This document shows, one piece after another, positions 20,661 through 29,657 of a stretch of DNA of 64,000 bases (the stretch's first letter is position 1; each line of letters begins with the position of its first letter). The notes below the pieces were generated by a model. That model was not told the DNA's origin. It ran no database searches and worked only from the letters and a program-made list of their open reading frames with translations. The stretch covers positions 2,046,001 to 2,110,000 of the forward strand of contig NZ_CP031396.1 in assembly GCF_003363755.1 (NCBI RefSeq), written 5' to 3'. Source of the stretch: Pseudomonas protegens (lineage in GTDB: Bacteria; Pseudomonadota; Gammaproteobacteria; Pseudomonadales; Pseudomonadaceae). Position numbers and translations under genes: made by a program.

Positions 20661-21263
20661 TTACAGCTTGCCAGCGTTCTCGCTCAGGTAAGCAGCAACG
20701 CCTTCTGGCGAAGCGGTCATGCCTTTGTCACCTTTTTTCCAGTTGGCAGGGCAGACTTCGCCGTGCTCTTCGTGGAATTGCAGAGCGTCAACCAGACGGA
20801 TCAGCTCTTCCATGTTACGGCCCAGTGGCAGGTCGTTGACGATCTGCGAACGAACAACGCCTTTGTCGTCGATCAGGAACGCGCCACGGAAAGCCACGCC
20901 GCCTTCGGACTCAACGTCGTAGGCCTTGGCGATGTCGTGCTTCATGTCAGCCGCCATGATGTATTGAACCTGACCGATGCCGCCGGCATTGATCGGGGTG
21001 TTACGCCAGGCGTTGTGGGTGAAGTGCGAGTCGATCGAAACAGCGATCACTTCCACGTTGCGTGCCTTGAAGTCAGCCATGCGGTGGTCCAGGGCGATCA
21101 GCTCGGACGGGCAAACGAAGGTGAAGTCCAGTGGATAGAAGAACACCAGGCCGTATTTGCCTTTGATGGCCGAGGACAGGGTGAAGCTGTCAACGATTTC
21201 GCCATTGCCGAGAACGGCCGGTACGGTGAAGTCAGGGGCTTGTTTGCCTACGAGTACGCTCAT
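20661..21263 (-). CDS. 2-Cys peroxiredoxin (AhpC/Prx1 type)
   Basis: This cytoplasmic peroxiredoxin reduces hydrogen peroxide and organic peroxides. The 200-residue protein has the peroxidatic Cys51 in the DFTFVCPSE motif and a resolving Cys in EVCPANW (about 170), so it is a typical 2-Cys enzyme. P. aeruginosa has the same gene at the same place (PA3529). The product is full length, with AGGAGATATCC just before the ATG. Its neighbours bfd/bfrB suggest a joint role in iron and oxidative stress. Confidence 0.93.
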   Translation of the reverse strand: MSVLVGKQAPDFTVPAVLGNGEIVDSFTLSSAIKGKYGLVFFYPLDFTFVCPSELIALDHRMADFKARNVEVIAVSIDSHFTHNAWRNTPINAGGIGQVQYIMAADMKHDIAKAYDVESEGGVAFRGAFLIDDKGVVRSQIVNDLPLGRNMEELIRLVDALQFHEEHGEVCPANWKKGDKGMTASPEGVAAYLSENAGKL

Positions 21264-21518
21264 TGGATATCTCCTGGTGTGGACGTAGTAATGAAGAAGG
21301 GGATTGGCCTTGAGTCTGCCACGCGGATGCGACAGCTCCTTGACCTGACCCCGCTTCGCAAGGACCGGCCATCATACACCGCGTCTTTGAGCTGTCCTCA
21401 ACGGTTTTTCATCAGCCCGGCTCACAAAGCGAAAAATGCGAATCATCTGTCACTATCGCGAACAAAACCGTTCGTCACCCTGGTAGGAAACTGCAACAAA
21501 GGTCGCCGAAACCACTTT
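21264..21518. other. Intergenic region between peroxiredoxin and bfd
   Basis: These 255 bases, plus the Fur box that follows, separate divergent genes and must hold both promoters. Apart from the Fur-like site I recognise no structure in it. Confidence 0.4.
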
Positions 21519-21537
21519 GACAATCATTCTCGTTAAC
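21519..21537 (+). promoter_or_regulatory. Fur box upstream of bfd
   Basis: The sequence GACAATCATTCTCGTTAAC matches 13 of 19 positions of the Fur consensus GATAATGATAATCATTATC. It lies 49 bases before the bfd start, as expected for an iron-starvation-induced bfd. Confidence 0.65.
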
Positions 21538-21585
21538 ATTAAGATCCATCGCAATTGAGCCCTAACCAGCGACGGTTCTCATCCT

Positions 21586-21804
21586 ATGTATGTCTGCCTC
21601 TGCACCGGTGTCACCGACGGACAAATTCGCGAAGCCATCTATGAAGGTTGCTGCAGCTACCGCGATGTGCGTCAGGCAACCGGCGTCGCCAGCCAATGTG
21701 GTAAATGCGCATGCCTGGCCAAGCAAGTGGTCCGCGAGACCCTGACCGAACTGCAGAGCAGCCAGGCAGCAATTCCCTATCCAGTGGAATTTAATGTCGC
21801 CTGA
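21586..21804 (+). CDS. bfd: Bacterioferritin-associated ferredoxin Bfd
   Basis: Bfd is a [2Fe-2S] ferredoxin that docks on bacterioferritin and passes electrons to release stored iron. The 72-residue protein has the cluster cysteines C4, C6, C38 and C41 in the Bfd arrangement (YVCLCTG, QCGKCACL). It sits upstream of bfrB, its partner, but a terminator separates them and they probably have opposite iron responses. The Fur box upstream supports expression under iron limitation. Confidence 0.96.
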   Translation: MYVCLCTGVTDGQIREAIYEGCCSYRDVRQATGVASQCGKCACLAKQVVRETLTELQSSQAAIPYPVEFNVA

Positions 21805-21833
21805 TTTCTCGGATAAATAGCACTGTTTTAAAC

Positions 21834-21859
21834 AACCGGACCTAGCGTCCGGTTTTTTT
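21834..21859 (+). terminator. Terminator of bfd
   Basis: An 8-base-pair stem (AACCGGAC / GTCCGGTT) is followed by a T-run, about 30 bases after bfd. Confidence 0.9.
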
Positions 21860-22016
21860 ATGCCTGTAATTCAATCGCTTAGGGTCAAAACGCGGAACAC
21901 AAACATTCTTATTCCGATTAATTTTCATATATTATTCAATAACTTAGGTTTGACAGTAATGTTTGCGCGGCTCAGACTCTGTCCTTATTCCACTAATTAA
22001 AGGGCAGGACCCCATC

Positions 22017-22490
22017 ATGAAAGGCGACATTACAGTCATCCAGCATCTCAATAAAATCCTTGCCAATGAACTGGTCGCGATCAATCAGTACTTCTTGCAT
22101 GCACGCATGTATGAAGATTGGGGCCTGAACAAGCTGGGCAAGCACGAGTACCACGAGTCCATCGACGAGATGAAGCATGCGGACAAGCTAATCAAGCGCA
22201 TTCTCTTCCTCGAAGGCCTGCCGAACGTTCAGGACCTGGGCAAGCTGCACATCGGCGAACACACCAAGGAAATGCTCGAGTGCGACCTGCGTATCGAACG
22301 CACTGGCCATGCAGACCTCAAGGCAGCCATCGCCCATTGTGAGTCGGTGAGCGACTTCGGCAGCCGTGAACTGCTGGAAGATATTCTTGAATCCGAAGAA
22401 GAACACATCGACTGGCTGGAAACCCAATTGGGCCTGATCGATAAAGTCGGCATCGAGAACTATCTGCAATCGCAAATGGGTGACGAGTAA
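22017..22490 (+). CDS. bfrB: Bacterioferritin BfrB
   Basis: BfrB forms the 24-subunit haem-containing iron store. The 157-residue protein has the haem ligand Met52 and the full ferroxidase set E18, E51, H54, E94, E127 and H130, so it is the catalytically active H-type subunit. The start is the ATG at 22017 behind AGGAC, although an in-frame reading extends 18 codons upstream. The 150 bases before it are AT-rich and probably contain its promoter. Confidence 0.97.
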   Translation: MKGDITVIQHLNKILANELVAINQYFLHARMYEDWGLNKLGKHEYHESIDEMKHADKLIKRILFLEGLPNVQDLGKLHIGEHTKEMLECDLRIERTGHADLKAAIAHCESVSDFGSRELLEDILESEEEHIDWLETQLGLIDKVGIENYLQSQMGDE

Positions 22491-22511
22491 CTTAACTCGT
22501 AATACTCAAGC

Positions 22512-22554
22512 AATAAAAAGCCCCGCCCTCGAAAGAGAGGCGGGGCTTTTTATT
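22512..22554. terminator. Bidirectional terminator between bfrB and grxD
   Basis: A long stem (AATAAAAAGCCCCGCC / GGCGGGGCTTTTTATT) with A-runs and T-runs on both sides lies between the convergent genes. Confidence 0.92.
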
Positions 22555-22571
22555 ACGCGGATATATTCGCG

Positions 22572-22910
22572 TCAGGCTTCAGTCTTGGCCGCGGCTTTTT
22601 CGGCTGCGTCCTTGATCAGAGCCTGCAATTCACCGTTGGCAAACATCTCAGCCATGATGTCACTACCACCGACCAGCTCACCTGCCACCCACAGCTGTGG
22701 GAAGGTCGGCCAGTTGGCGTACTTGGGCAGGTTGGCGCGAATTTCCGGGTTCTGCAGGATGTCCACATAAGCGAACTTCTCACCACAGCCCATTACGGCC
22801 TGGGCGGCTTTCGCGGAGAAGCCACACTGCGGGGCATTCGGCGAGCCTTTCATATAAAGCAGAATGGTGTTGTTGGCAATCTGCTCTTTAATAGTTTCGA
22901 TGATATCCAT
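22572..22910 (-). CDS. grxD: Monothiol glutaredoxin (Grx4/GrxD type)
   Basis: GrxD binds a [2Fe-2S] cluster through its monothiol site plus glutathione and takes part in Fe-S trafficking. The 112-residue protein has the CGFS active site (Cys29) and the downstream TFPQLWVAGELVGG and GGSDI elements that bind glutathione. The position beside bfrB fits an iron-metabolism group. Confidence 0.96.
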   Translation of the reverse strand: MDIIETIKEQIANNTILLYMKGSPNAPQCGFSAKAAQAVMGCGEKFAYVDILQNPEIRANLPKYANWPTFPQLWVAGELVGGSDIMAEMFANGELQALIKDAAEKAAAKTEA

Positions 22911-23006
22911 GGAACACCTCGGCTGAACTTTCCGACGCTGTTGTCGGCACGGTGGCGCATTGTAACGGAAACCTGAGCGCCCTGCTCGGCCTCTCCGACA
23001 GACATC

Positions 23007-25115
23007 TCAGGCCGCTTCCACCTTGACTGGCACCCCGTTCAACGCCGCATTCCCAGACAACGCATCAAGCTGACGTTCATCGGTCAGGTCATTGGCGCTG
23101 CAACCGGGCTGCTCCATGGCAATGTTCAGTTGCACCCCTGGGCGCCCATGCCCCCAACCATGGGGCAAGCTCACCACCCCCGGCATCATTTCAGTGCTGG
23201 CCAGCACCTCTACCTCCACCGCACCGACCCGAGAGCTGATTCGCACCCGCTGACCGTCATTCAGCCCGCGACTGGCCAGGTCATCCGGGTGCATCAGCAA
23301 CTGGTGACGGGGCTTGCCCTTCACCAGGCGGTGATAGTTGTGCATCCACGAGTTGTTACTGCGTACATGGCGACGGCCAATCAGCAGCAACTCATCCAAC
23401 GGCGGCACGCTCAAGGCGGCAAATCGCGCCAGATCCGCCATGATCGGCGCTGGCGCCGCCTGAATCCGCCGATTCTCGGTTTTCAAGCGGGCCGCCAGAT
23501 TCGGCTGCAGCGCCCCCAGATCAATACCGTGGGGATACTGGTCCAGTGTTGCCAAGGACAGTTTGAGCGGCGATGCATCGCCGTAGGCACCGGCTCGCAA
23601 ACCCATGTCAATCATCTGCGCTGGGGGGATGGTCGGCTTCAGCGGTTGTTCGGTTTTCGCAGCAAACGCTTTGGCCAGGCCGACAAAGATCTCCCAGTCG
23701 TGCAGCGCACCCGCAGGCTTGGGCAGGATCGCCCGGTTGAAGCGACTGACATTGCGTACTGCAAGAAGATTGAACGTGGTGTCGTAGTGATCGTTCTCCA
23801 GAGCCGAGGTGGACGGCAGGATCAAGTCGGCATAACGGGTCGTTTCATTGATGTACAAGTCGATGCTGAGCATGAACTCCAACCCGTCCAGTGCTTGCTC
23901 CAACTGCCGGCCATTGGGTGTGGACAACACCGGGTTGCCTGCCACGGTGATCAATGCCCGAACCTGTCCCTCGCCCTCAGTGAGCATCTCTTCGGCCAGG
24001 GCCGATACAGGCAGCTCGCCGCCATACTCCGGAAGCCCGGAAACCCGACTCTGCCAAAGGTTGAAGTGCCCCCCCGATGTCGCCGCTACCAGATCCACCG
24101 CCGGCTCGGTACACAGGGCCCCACCTACCCGGTCAAGGTTGCCGGTGATCAGATTGAGCAGTTGCAGCAACCAATGGCACAACGTACCGAAGGCTTGGGT
24201 CGAAACCCCCATGCGTCCATAACAGACCGCTCGCTCCGCCGAGGCGAACTCCCGGGCCAACTGCCGAATCTGCGGCGCCGCAATCGCACACAGCGGGCTC
24301 ATGGCCTCTGCGGTGAAGGGGGAAATCGCCTGGCGCACCTCTGCCAATCCATCGACTTGCAGATGACTGTCGCGAATCGGCCCTTCCTCAAAAATCGTGT
24401 TCAACAGGCCAAACAGCAAGGCCACATCGCCTCCAGGACGGACGAACAGATGCTGATCGGCCATGGCCGCCGTTTCACTGCGCCGAGGATCGATCACCAC
24501 CACCTTGCCACCACGAGCCTGGATTGCCCTCAAACGCTTTTCCACGTCCGGCACCGTCATGATGCTGCCGTTGGACGCCAAGGGATTGCCGCCGAGGATC
24601 AGCATGAAGTCGGTGTGGTCGATGTCCGGAATCGGCAGCAGCAGACCGTGGCCGTACATCAGGTAGCTGGTCAGGTGCTGGGGCAACTGGTCGACCGACG
24701 TGGCCGAGAAACGGTTACGGGTCTTGAGCTGGCCAAGGAAGTAGTTGCTGTGGGTCATCAGCCCGTAGTTGTGAACGCTGGGGTTGCCCTGATAGACCGC
24801 CACCGCATTATTGCCATGATGCTGCTGGATGCTCGCCAGCCTTTCGGCTACCAGGGCGAAAGCCTCGTCCCACTCGATCGGCTGCCATTCATTGCCCACG
24901 CGCCGCACCGGCTGACGCAGACGATCGGGGTCATTCTGAATATCCTGCAGGGCCACAGCCTTGGGGCAGATGTGGCCGCGACTGAAGCTGTCCTGAGCGT
25001 CCCCCTTGATCGAGGTAATGCGCGGAGCGCCACCCTCTTCCTCGGTGACTTCCAGGGTCAGGCCGCAGATCGCTTCGCACAAGTGGCAGGCACGGTGATG
25101 GAGAGTCTTGGTCAT
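23007..25115 (-). CDS. Molybdopterin-dependent oxidoreductase, stand-alone
   Basis: This 702-residue protein belongs to the DMSO reductase superfamily. An N-terminal [4Fe-4S] site (C10, C13, C17, C50) precedes the molybdopterin-binding domains, including GNPLASNGS and DPRRSETAAMAD. A C-terminal dinucleotide-binding domain (about 590-700, with GVVSLPHGWGHGRPG) completes it. There is no twin-arginine signal, so it is probably cytoplasmic. No electron-transfer or membrane subunit is encoded nearby, unlike most formate dehydrogenases and nitrate reductases. The substrate cannot be read from the sequence. Confidence 0.85.
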   Translation of the reverse strand: MTKTLHHRACHLCEAICGLTLEVTEEEGGAPRITSIKGDAQDSFSRGHICPKAVALQDIQNDPDRLRQPVRRVGNEWQPIEWDEAFALVAERLASIQQHHGNNAVAVYQGNPSVHNYGLMTHSNYFLGQLKTRNRFSATSVDQLPQHLTSYLMYGHGLLLPIPDIDHTDFMLILGGNPLASNGSIMTVPDVEKRLRAIQARGGKVVVIDPRRSETAAMADQHLFVRPGGDVALLFGLLNTIFEEGPIRDSHLQVDGLAEVRQAISPFTAEAMSPLCAIAAPQIRQLAREFASAERAVCYGRMGVSTQAFGTLCHWLLQLLNLITGNLDRVGGALCTEPAVDLVAATSGGHFNLWQSRVSGLPEYGGELPVSALAEEMLTEGEGQVRALITVAGNPVLSTPNGRQLEQALDGLEFMLSIDLYINETTRYADLILPSTSALENDHYDTTFNLLAVRNVSRFNRAILPKPAGALHDWEIFVGLAKAFAAKTEQPLKPTIPPAQMIDMGLRAGAYGDASPLKLSLATLDQYPHGIDLGALQPNLAARLKTENRRIQAAPAPIMADLARFAALSVPPLDELLLIGRRHVRSNNSWMHNYHRLVKGKPRHQLLMHPDDLASRGLNDGQRVRISSRVGAVEVEVLASTEMMPGVVSLPHGWGHGRPGVQLNIAMEQPGCSANDLTDERQLDALSGNAALNGVPVKVEAA

Positions 25116-25662
25116 GGCCAGTCTCTATTGTTTGAAGGCAACCCATAGGGGGCCGCTGGAAGCAAAAACTATGGCGGCTGACCGCTGCTGACACCAGCGA
25201 CGTTCGTCCCATGAATTCAGGGCCATCAGCCCCAGCCATGATCAGAGCTGTCAGTTCGGGGCAAGCGCGGCAGGCCATCGGCAGCAATTGAGCAGCAATT
25301 CAAAAAAAGGGCTGTCACTGAGGCGGTCATGTCAGTGAGCGTCCGGGCCATGCCCCAAAAGCGCCATCAGTTGCTGCTCCTTGGATTCCATCGCGCATCT
25401 ATCCCGGCCGCAGATTCGCCTGGGTATCCGCAGTACTTTGCATTAGGAAATGTTTCAGACTGACACCCTCTCGGCATGCCCATGGCAGCGACCTCGGCCC
25501 ACAGGTCAGAAAACGACTGCAAGCGAACAGCCGGCGCCCCGCTGGATTGCCAAGGCGCGCCAGGGCAGTGTACAAATGCCCGGCTGCTGTCTGGAAACTG
25601 GTCTCAAAAGCGTCAGCGCAATCGCGTCCTGACCTCTCATGCCCGTAATCGCCGTAGCACTA
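25116..25662. other. Intergenic region upstream of argF, no gene seen
   Basis: About 550 bases separate the oxidoreductase from the argF control region. Short open frames here have no ribosome-binding site and no recognisable content. The promoter of the oxidoreductase gene should lie just above 25116. Confidence 0.4.
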
Positions 25663-25699
25663 TTGGTAAGACGCGACATTTAATTATAAGATCGCGCCT
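25663..25699 (-). promoter_or_regulatory. Tandem ArgR operator upstream of argF
   Basis: Read on the - strand, one half-site is exact (TGTCGC-N8-AA, 25663-25678). A second lies 21 bases away and is looser (AGGCGC-N8-AA, starting at 25699). Together they form the direct-repeat ArgR operator pattern, about 105 bases before the argF start. Confidence 0.75.
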
Positions 25700-25804
25700 T
25701 CCCCTATTTCGTCGCCCCGTGCGGCTTTCGCCGCAGGTCCAGCCCGTTGTTCGATTAAACAAGGCTTTGAGAATCTGCGGTCCGTTGCAAAAAGGTAGTT
25801 AATG

Positions 25805-26725
25805 ATGAGCGCAAGGCACTTTCTCTCCCTGATGGATTGCACGCCCGAAGAGCTGGTCAGTGTGATTCGTCGAGGCATCGAGCTGAAGGACCTGCGTAAC
25901 CGCGGCGTACTCTTCGAGCCCTTGAAAAATCGTGTGCTCGGCATGATTTTCGAGAAGTCGTCGACTCGTACCCGACTGTCTTTCGAAGCCGGCATGATCC
26001 AACTGGGCGGCCAGGCCATCTTCCTTTCGCCACGGGATACCCAACTGGGACGCGGCGAGCCCATCGGCGACTGCGCCATCGTCATGTCGCGCATGCTCGA
26101 CGCAGTGATGATCCGTACCTTTGCCCATAGCACCCTGACCGAATTTGCGGCCAACTCCCGGGTACCGGTGATCAACGGCCTGTCCGATGACCTGCACCCC
26201 TGCCAACTGTTGGCGGACATGCAGACTTTCCTTGAACATCGCGGCTCGATCCAAGGCAAGACCGTGGCCTGGATCGGCGATGGCAACAACATGTGCAACA
26301 GCTATATAGAAGCGGCCATGCAGTTCGATTTCCAACTGCGCGTCGCTTGCCCTGAAGGCTACGAGCCCAACCCGGAGTTTGTCGCTCTGGCCGGCGATCG
26401 CGTGACCATCGTCCGCGATCCTCGCGAAGCGGTGACCGGCGCCCACCTGGTGAGCACCGACGTCTGGACCTCCATGGGCCAGGAAGAGGAAACCGCCAAG
26501 CGCCTCAAGCTGTTCGCGCCATTCCAGGTAAACCGCGCCCTGCTCGACCTGGCCGCGCCGGACGTACTGTTCATGCATTGCCTGCCCGCCCACCGCGGCG
26601 AGGAAATCAGCCTCGACCTGCTGGACGACCCACGTTCGGTGGCTTGGGACCAGGCGGAAAACCGTCTCCATGCGCAAAAGGCCCTGCTCGAGTTTCTTTT
26701 CGAGCCGGCGTACCACCACGCATGA
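25805..26725 (+). CDS. argF: Anabolic ornithine carbamoyltransferase
   Basis: ArgF makes citrulline from ornithine and carbamoyl phosphate. The 306-residue protein has the carbamoyl-phosphate site STRTRLSFE (about 50), [10 protein letters not shown], the ornithine segment DVWTSMGQE and the catalytic HCLPAHRG (about 258-265). Two adjacent ATG codons exist (25802, 25805). I use the second because known Pseudomonas ArgF proteins begin [11 protein letters not shown]. It overlaps the next gene by four bases. Confidence 0.97.
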   Translation: MSARHFLSLMDCTPEELVSVIRRGIELKDLRNRGVLFEPLKNRVLGMIFEKSSTRTRLSFEAGMIQLGGQAIFLSPRDTQLGRGEPIGDCAIVMSRMLDAVMIRTFAHSTLTEFAANSRVPVINGLSDDLHPCQLLADMQTFLEHRGSIQGKTVAWIGDGNNMCNSYIEAAMQFDFQLRVACPEGYEPNPEFVALAGDRVTIVRDPREAVTGAHLVSTDVWTSMGQEEETAKRLKLFAPFQVNRALLDLAAPDVLFMHCLPAHRGEEISLDLLDDPRSVAWDQAENRLHAQKALLEFLFEPAYHHA

Positions 26726-27831
26726 GCCAGCCATTACTGCTCAACCTGCGCAATCTGGCATGCGGCTATCAGGACCAACGGGTGGTGCAGAACCTCAATC
26801 TGCACCTCAATGCCGGTGATATCGGTTGCCTGCTGGGTTCATCCGGCTGCGGCAAGACCACCACCCTGCGGGCCATCGCCGGATTCGAGCCCGTACACGA
26901 GGGCGAGATCCAGTTGGCCGGCGAAACCATCTCCAGCGCCGGCTTCACCCTGGCGCCGGAGAAACGCCGGATCGGCATGGTGTTCCAGGACTACGCCCTG
27001 TTCCCACACCTGTGTGTGGCGGACAACATTGCCTTCGGCATTCGCAAGCACCCACAGAAAGACCGTGTGGTCGCTGAATTGCTGGAACTGGTCAACCTGA
27101 AGAACCTCGGTCAGCGCTTCCCCCACGAACTGTCTGGCGGCCAACAACAACGGGTGGCTCTGGCCCGCGCCCTGGCACCGGAACCCCAACTGCTGCTGCT
27201 GGACGAGCCCTTCTCCAATCTCGATGGCGAATTGCGCCGCAAGCTCAGCCATGAGGTGCGCGACATCCTCAAGGCTCGGGGTACCAGTGCCATCCTGGTC
27301 ACCCACGACCAGGAAGAAGCCTTTGCCGTGAGCGATCAGGTCGGGGTGTTCAAGGAAGGCCGCCTGGAACAGTGGGATACCCCCTACAACCTCTATCACG
27401 AGCCGCAGACGCCCTTTGTCGCCAGTTTCATTGGCCAGGGCTACTTCATTCGCGGCCAGTTGAGCAGCCCGGAATCGGTGCAGACCGAACTGGGTGTGCT
27501 GCAGGGCAACCGCGCCTACACCTGGCCGTCCGGTGGAGCGGTGGACGTACTGCTGCGCCCCGACGATATCGTCTATGCGCCGGACAGCGCTCTGAAAGCG
27601 CGGATCGTCGGCAAGACCTTTCTCGGTGCCTCGACCCTGTATCGCCTGCAACTGCCAACCGGCAGCCTGCTGGAGTCGATCTTCCCCAGCCATGCCGATC
27701 ATCAGGTTGGAGCGGATGTGGGGATTCGGGTCGCCGCAGAACACCTGGTGCTGTTCCAGGCCTCGGGCAGCACCGCCGCGCAGATTCCACACAGTGAATC
27801 AGGGGTACGCCGCTACAGCAGCGCGCACTGA
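26722..27831 (+). CDS. ABC transporter ATP-binding protein, orphan (iron(III)/polyamine type)
   Basis: This 369-residue ATPase has Walker [10 protein letters not shown] (about 39-47), the Q-loop FQDYALFP, the signature LSGGQQQRV, Walker B LLLLDEPF and H-loop THDQEE. A C-terminal TOBE-like domain (about 240-369) resembles FbpC/PotA-type importers. No permease or binding protein is encoded next to it. The start overlaps the argF stop (ATGA), so it is translated from the argF messenger. P. aeruginosa has a similar gene beside argF. Confidence 0.85.
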   Translation: MSQPLLLNLRNLACGYQDQRVVQNLNLHLNAGDIGCLLGSSGCGKTTTLRAIAGFEPVHEGEIQLAGETISSAGFTLAPEKRRIGMVFQDYALFPHLCVADNIAFGIRKHPQKDRVVAELLELVNLKNLGQRFPHELSGGQQQRVALARALAPEPQLLLLDEPFSNLDGELRRKLSHEVRDILKARGTSAILVTHDQEEAFAVSDQVGVFKEGRLEQWDTPYNLYHEPQTPFVASFIGQGYFIRGQLSSPESVQTELGVLQGNRAYTWPSGGAVDVLLRPDDIVYAPDSALKARIVGKTFLGASTLYRLQLPTGSLLESIFPSHADHQVGADVGIRVAAEHLVLFQASGSTAAQIPHSESGVRRYSSAH

Positions 27832-27875
27832 TAACGCTTCCCCTGGCCAACCGGCCCCTACAAGATCGCAACGAA

Positions 27876-27900
27876 CTGTAGGAGCCGGCTTGACGGCGAA
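27876..27900 (+). repeat. Single REP-type repeat
   Basis: The sequence CTGTAGGAGCCGGCTTGACG and what follows is the 5' half of the palindromic GTAGGAGCCGGC repeat seen again at 38387-38472. It lies just downstream of the ABC gene. Confidence 0.6.
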
Positions 27901-27913
27901 ACACCCGGCACAG

Positions 27914-28696
27914 TCATTCCAGGTGCAAATGTCCGCTGGCAATCAGCCGCGCATGGCCACCGATCTTCACCCGCTCTCCCTCCAACCGACAGAACAAGGC
28001 TCCACCTCGCGCCGAACACTGATAAGCGCTCAACTGCTGTTTATCCAATTGCCGTGCCCAGTAAGGCGTCAGGCAGCAATGGGTCGAACCGGTCACCGGG
28101 TCCTCGTCGATGCCAATGGCCGGGGCAAAATACCGCGAGACAAAGTCATGCCGGTCTCCACGCGCCGTGACAATCACTCCAGGCCAGGGCAGCTTCGCCA
28201 ACGCAGCCATATCCGGCTGGCAATCGCGCACCGCCTGCTCCGACTCCAGCACCGCCAACAGCTCATTGGCGCCCAGCAGCTCGATGACTCGGGCACCCAG
28301 TATCTGCGCCACGTCTTCCAGCCCAGCCTGGCTGCTGGGGCTGCGCAAAGGGAAATCAAGCCATAGCAGCCCGTCTTCGCGGGTGACACTCAAGGGCCCG
28401 GAACGGCTCTGAAAATCGATGCGTTGCGTCGGCTCGTCGTAGACCTCGAACAACACATAAGCACTGGCCAGGGTGGCATGCCCGCACAGAGGTACTTCAG
28501 TGGTCGGAGTAAACCAGCGGATTCGCCAGCCTTGCGCCTCACGCACCACAAAAGCGGTTTCCGCCAGGTTGTGCTCGGCGGCGATCTGCTGCATCAGCGC
28601 CTCGTCAAGCCACGCATCAAGCCGGTAAACCATGGCCGGATTGCCGGCGAAGGGGCGATCACTGAAGGCATCGATCTGTTGGAACTCAAGCGGCAT
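27914..28696 (-). CDS. PhzF family isomerase/epimerase-like protein
   Basis: PhzF-fold proteins isomerise trans-2,3-dihydro-3-hydroxyanthranilate or related compounds using one acidic residue. This 260-residue member has the conserved NLAETAFV segment carrying that Glu and GHATLASAYVL. The C-terminal half contains DEDPVTGSTHCCL and VKIGGHARLIASG. There are no phenazine genes around it, so a phenazine role is unlikely. The ATG at 28696 follows AAGGAG by 8 bases; an in-frame upstream extension is not supported. Confidence 0.85.
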   Translation of the reverse strand: MPLEFQQIDAFSDRPFAGNPAMVYRLDAWLDEALMQQIAAEHNLAETAFVVREAQGWRIRWFTPTTEVPLCGHATLASAYVLFEVYDEPTQRIDFQSRSGPLSVTREDGLLWLDFPLRSPSSQAGLEDVAQILGARVIELLGANELLAVLESEQAVRDCQPDMAALAKLPWPGVIVTARGDRHDFVSRYFAPAIGIDEDPVTGSTHCCLTPYWARQLDKQQLSAYQCSARGGALFCRLEGERVKIGGHARLIASGHLHLE

Positions 28697-28816
28697 AACT
28701 GTGCTCCTTGGATAGTCGGCCGCCAGCATGAGGCCCGGAACAAGGAACCCGACAGACACAGAAGGGAAGATTTTCCGGCATACAGCAGCAGCCCGGGCCG
28801 CTGCCGACGCCTGGGC

Positions 28817-29287
28817 TCAAGAGCGACCGATGTCGGCGAACTTCGCCTGGGTGTGCTCGGCCAGCACGGCCGCCGCCAACTCCACCTCCAGGCCACGGCG
28901 ACCGGCACTGACGAAAATACTGGCCAACGGCTGGGCACTGTTGTCGATAAAGGTCCGCAGTCGTTTTTTCTGCCCCAGCGGACTGATGCCCCCCAGCAGA
29001 TAACCGGTGGCACGTTGGGCAGCAGCCGGATCAGCCATCTCAGCCTTCTTCACCCCCGCAGCATGGGCCAGGGCCTTCAGGTCAAGACTTCCGACGACCG
29101 GCACCACCGCCACCAGCAATTCGCCCTTTTCACTGCTGGCCAGCAGGGTCTTGAACACTTGCGCCGGATCGAGATTGAGCTTCTCCGCCGCCTCCAGGCC
29201 GTAGGACGCTGCCTTGGGGTCATGTTCGTAACTGTGAATGCGATGTTCGGCGCGAACTTTTTTCAGCAGGTCCAGTGCAGGGGTCAT
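28817..29287 (-). CDS. ybaK: Cys-tRNA(Pro)/Cys-tRNA(Cys) deacylase YbaK
   Basis: YbaK removes cysteine mischarged onto tRNA-Pro. The 156-residue protein shows the INS/YbaK fold, with the conserved Lys in QVFKTLLA (about 46) and the GGISPLGQKKRL loop (about 99-110). It is full length and monocistronic. Confidence 0.92.
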   Translation of the reverse strand: MTPALDLLKKVRAEHRIHSYEHDPKAASYGLEAAEKLNLDPAQVFKTLLASSEKGELLVAVVPVVGSLDLKALAHAAGVKKAEMADPAAAQRATGYLLGGISPLGQKKRLRTFIDNSAQPLASIFVSAGRRGLEVELAAAVLAEHTQAKFADIGRS

Positions 29288-29486
29288 GGCAGCTCCAAGG
29301 GGTACGAAAAGGCAAAACCGAGCGGCTGAATTTTAGGTCATTCACCAACAAAAGGCTCTATTCCAAGCCTTGATAACGCACCCTGAGAGCTGCCAGCACA
29401 ACGTTCTCTGTCACTCCCGAGACTGCCACCCAGGATCATTCATCTGATTGATATCTATAAAATGACCAATCGTTCACTTTCGACCT
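29288..29486. other. Intergenic region upstream of the glpF promoter
   Basis: It separates ybaK from the glycerol genes. The 3' part (29445-29486) is AT-rich and contains TCGTTC and TTTCGA elements that resemble GlpR half-sites, but no clear dyad. Confidence 0.35.
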
Positions 29487-29515
29487 TTGACAGCGGTGTT
29501 TCTTGTCTATATTTT
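29487..29515 (+). promoter_or_regulatory. Sigma-70 promoter of glpF
   Basis: A consensus -35 TTGACA (29487-29492) and a -10-like TATTTT (29510-29515) are 17 bases apart. They lie about 140 bases before the glpF start. Confidence 0.6.
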
Positions 29516-29657
29516 TTCGTTTCTGAATATCCTGCGGTAGATCCAAGGTTGCACCCAGTAGCAAGACGAGGCCGGAATGGGGATTCCGTCTTCGTTGGAA
29601 GTCGCGCTCCATGCCTTTTGCAGCAGCGCCAGACAACAACAAAAATCGAGGTTCACA

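Noticed and set aside
25450..25802. Short + strand open frames upstream of argF
   Set aside because: They lack ribosome-binding sites and overlap the ArgR operator, so this is a control region rather than a leader gene.
27914..28696. Phenazine biosynthesis gene
   Set aside because: The PhzF-like gene has no other phenazine genes nearby, and many PhzF-fold proteins have unrelated roles.
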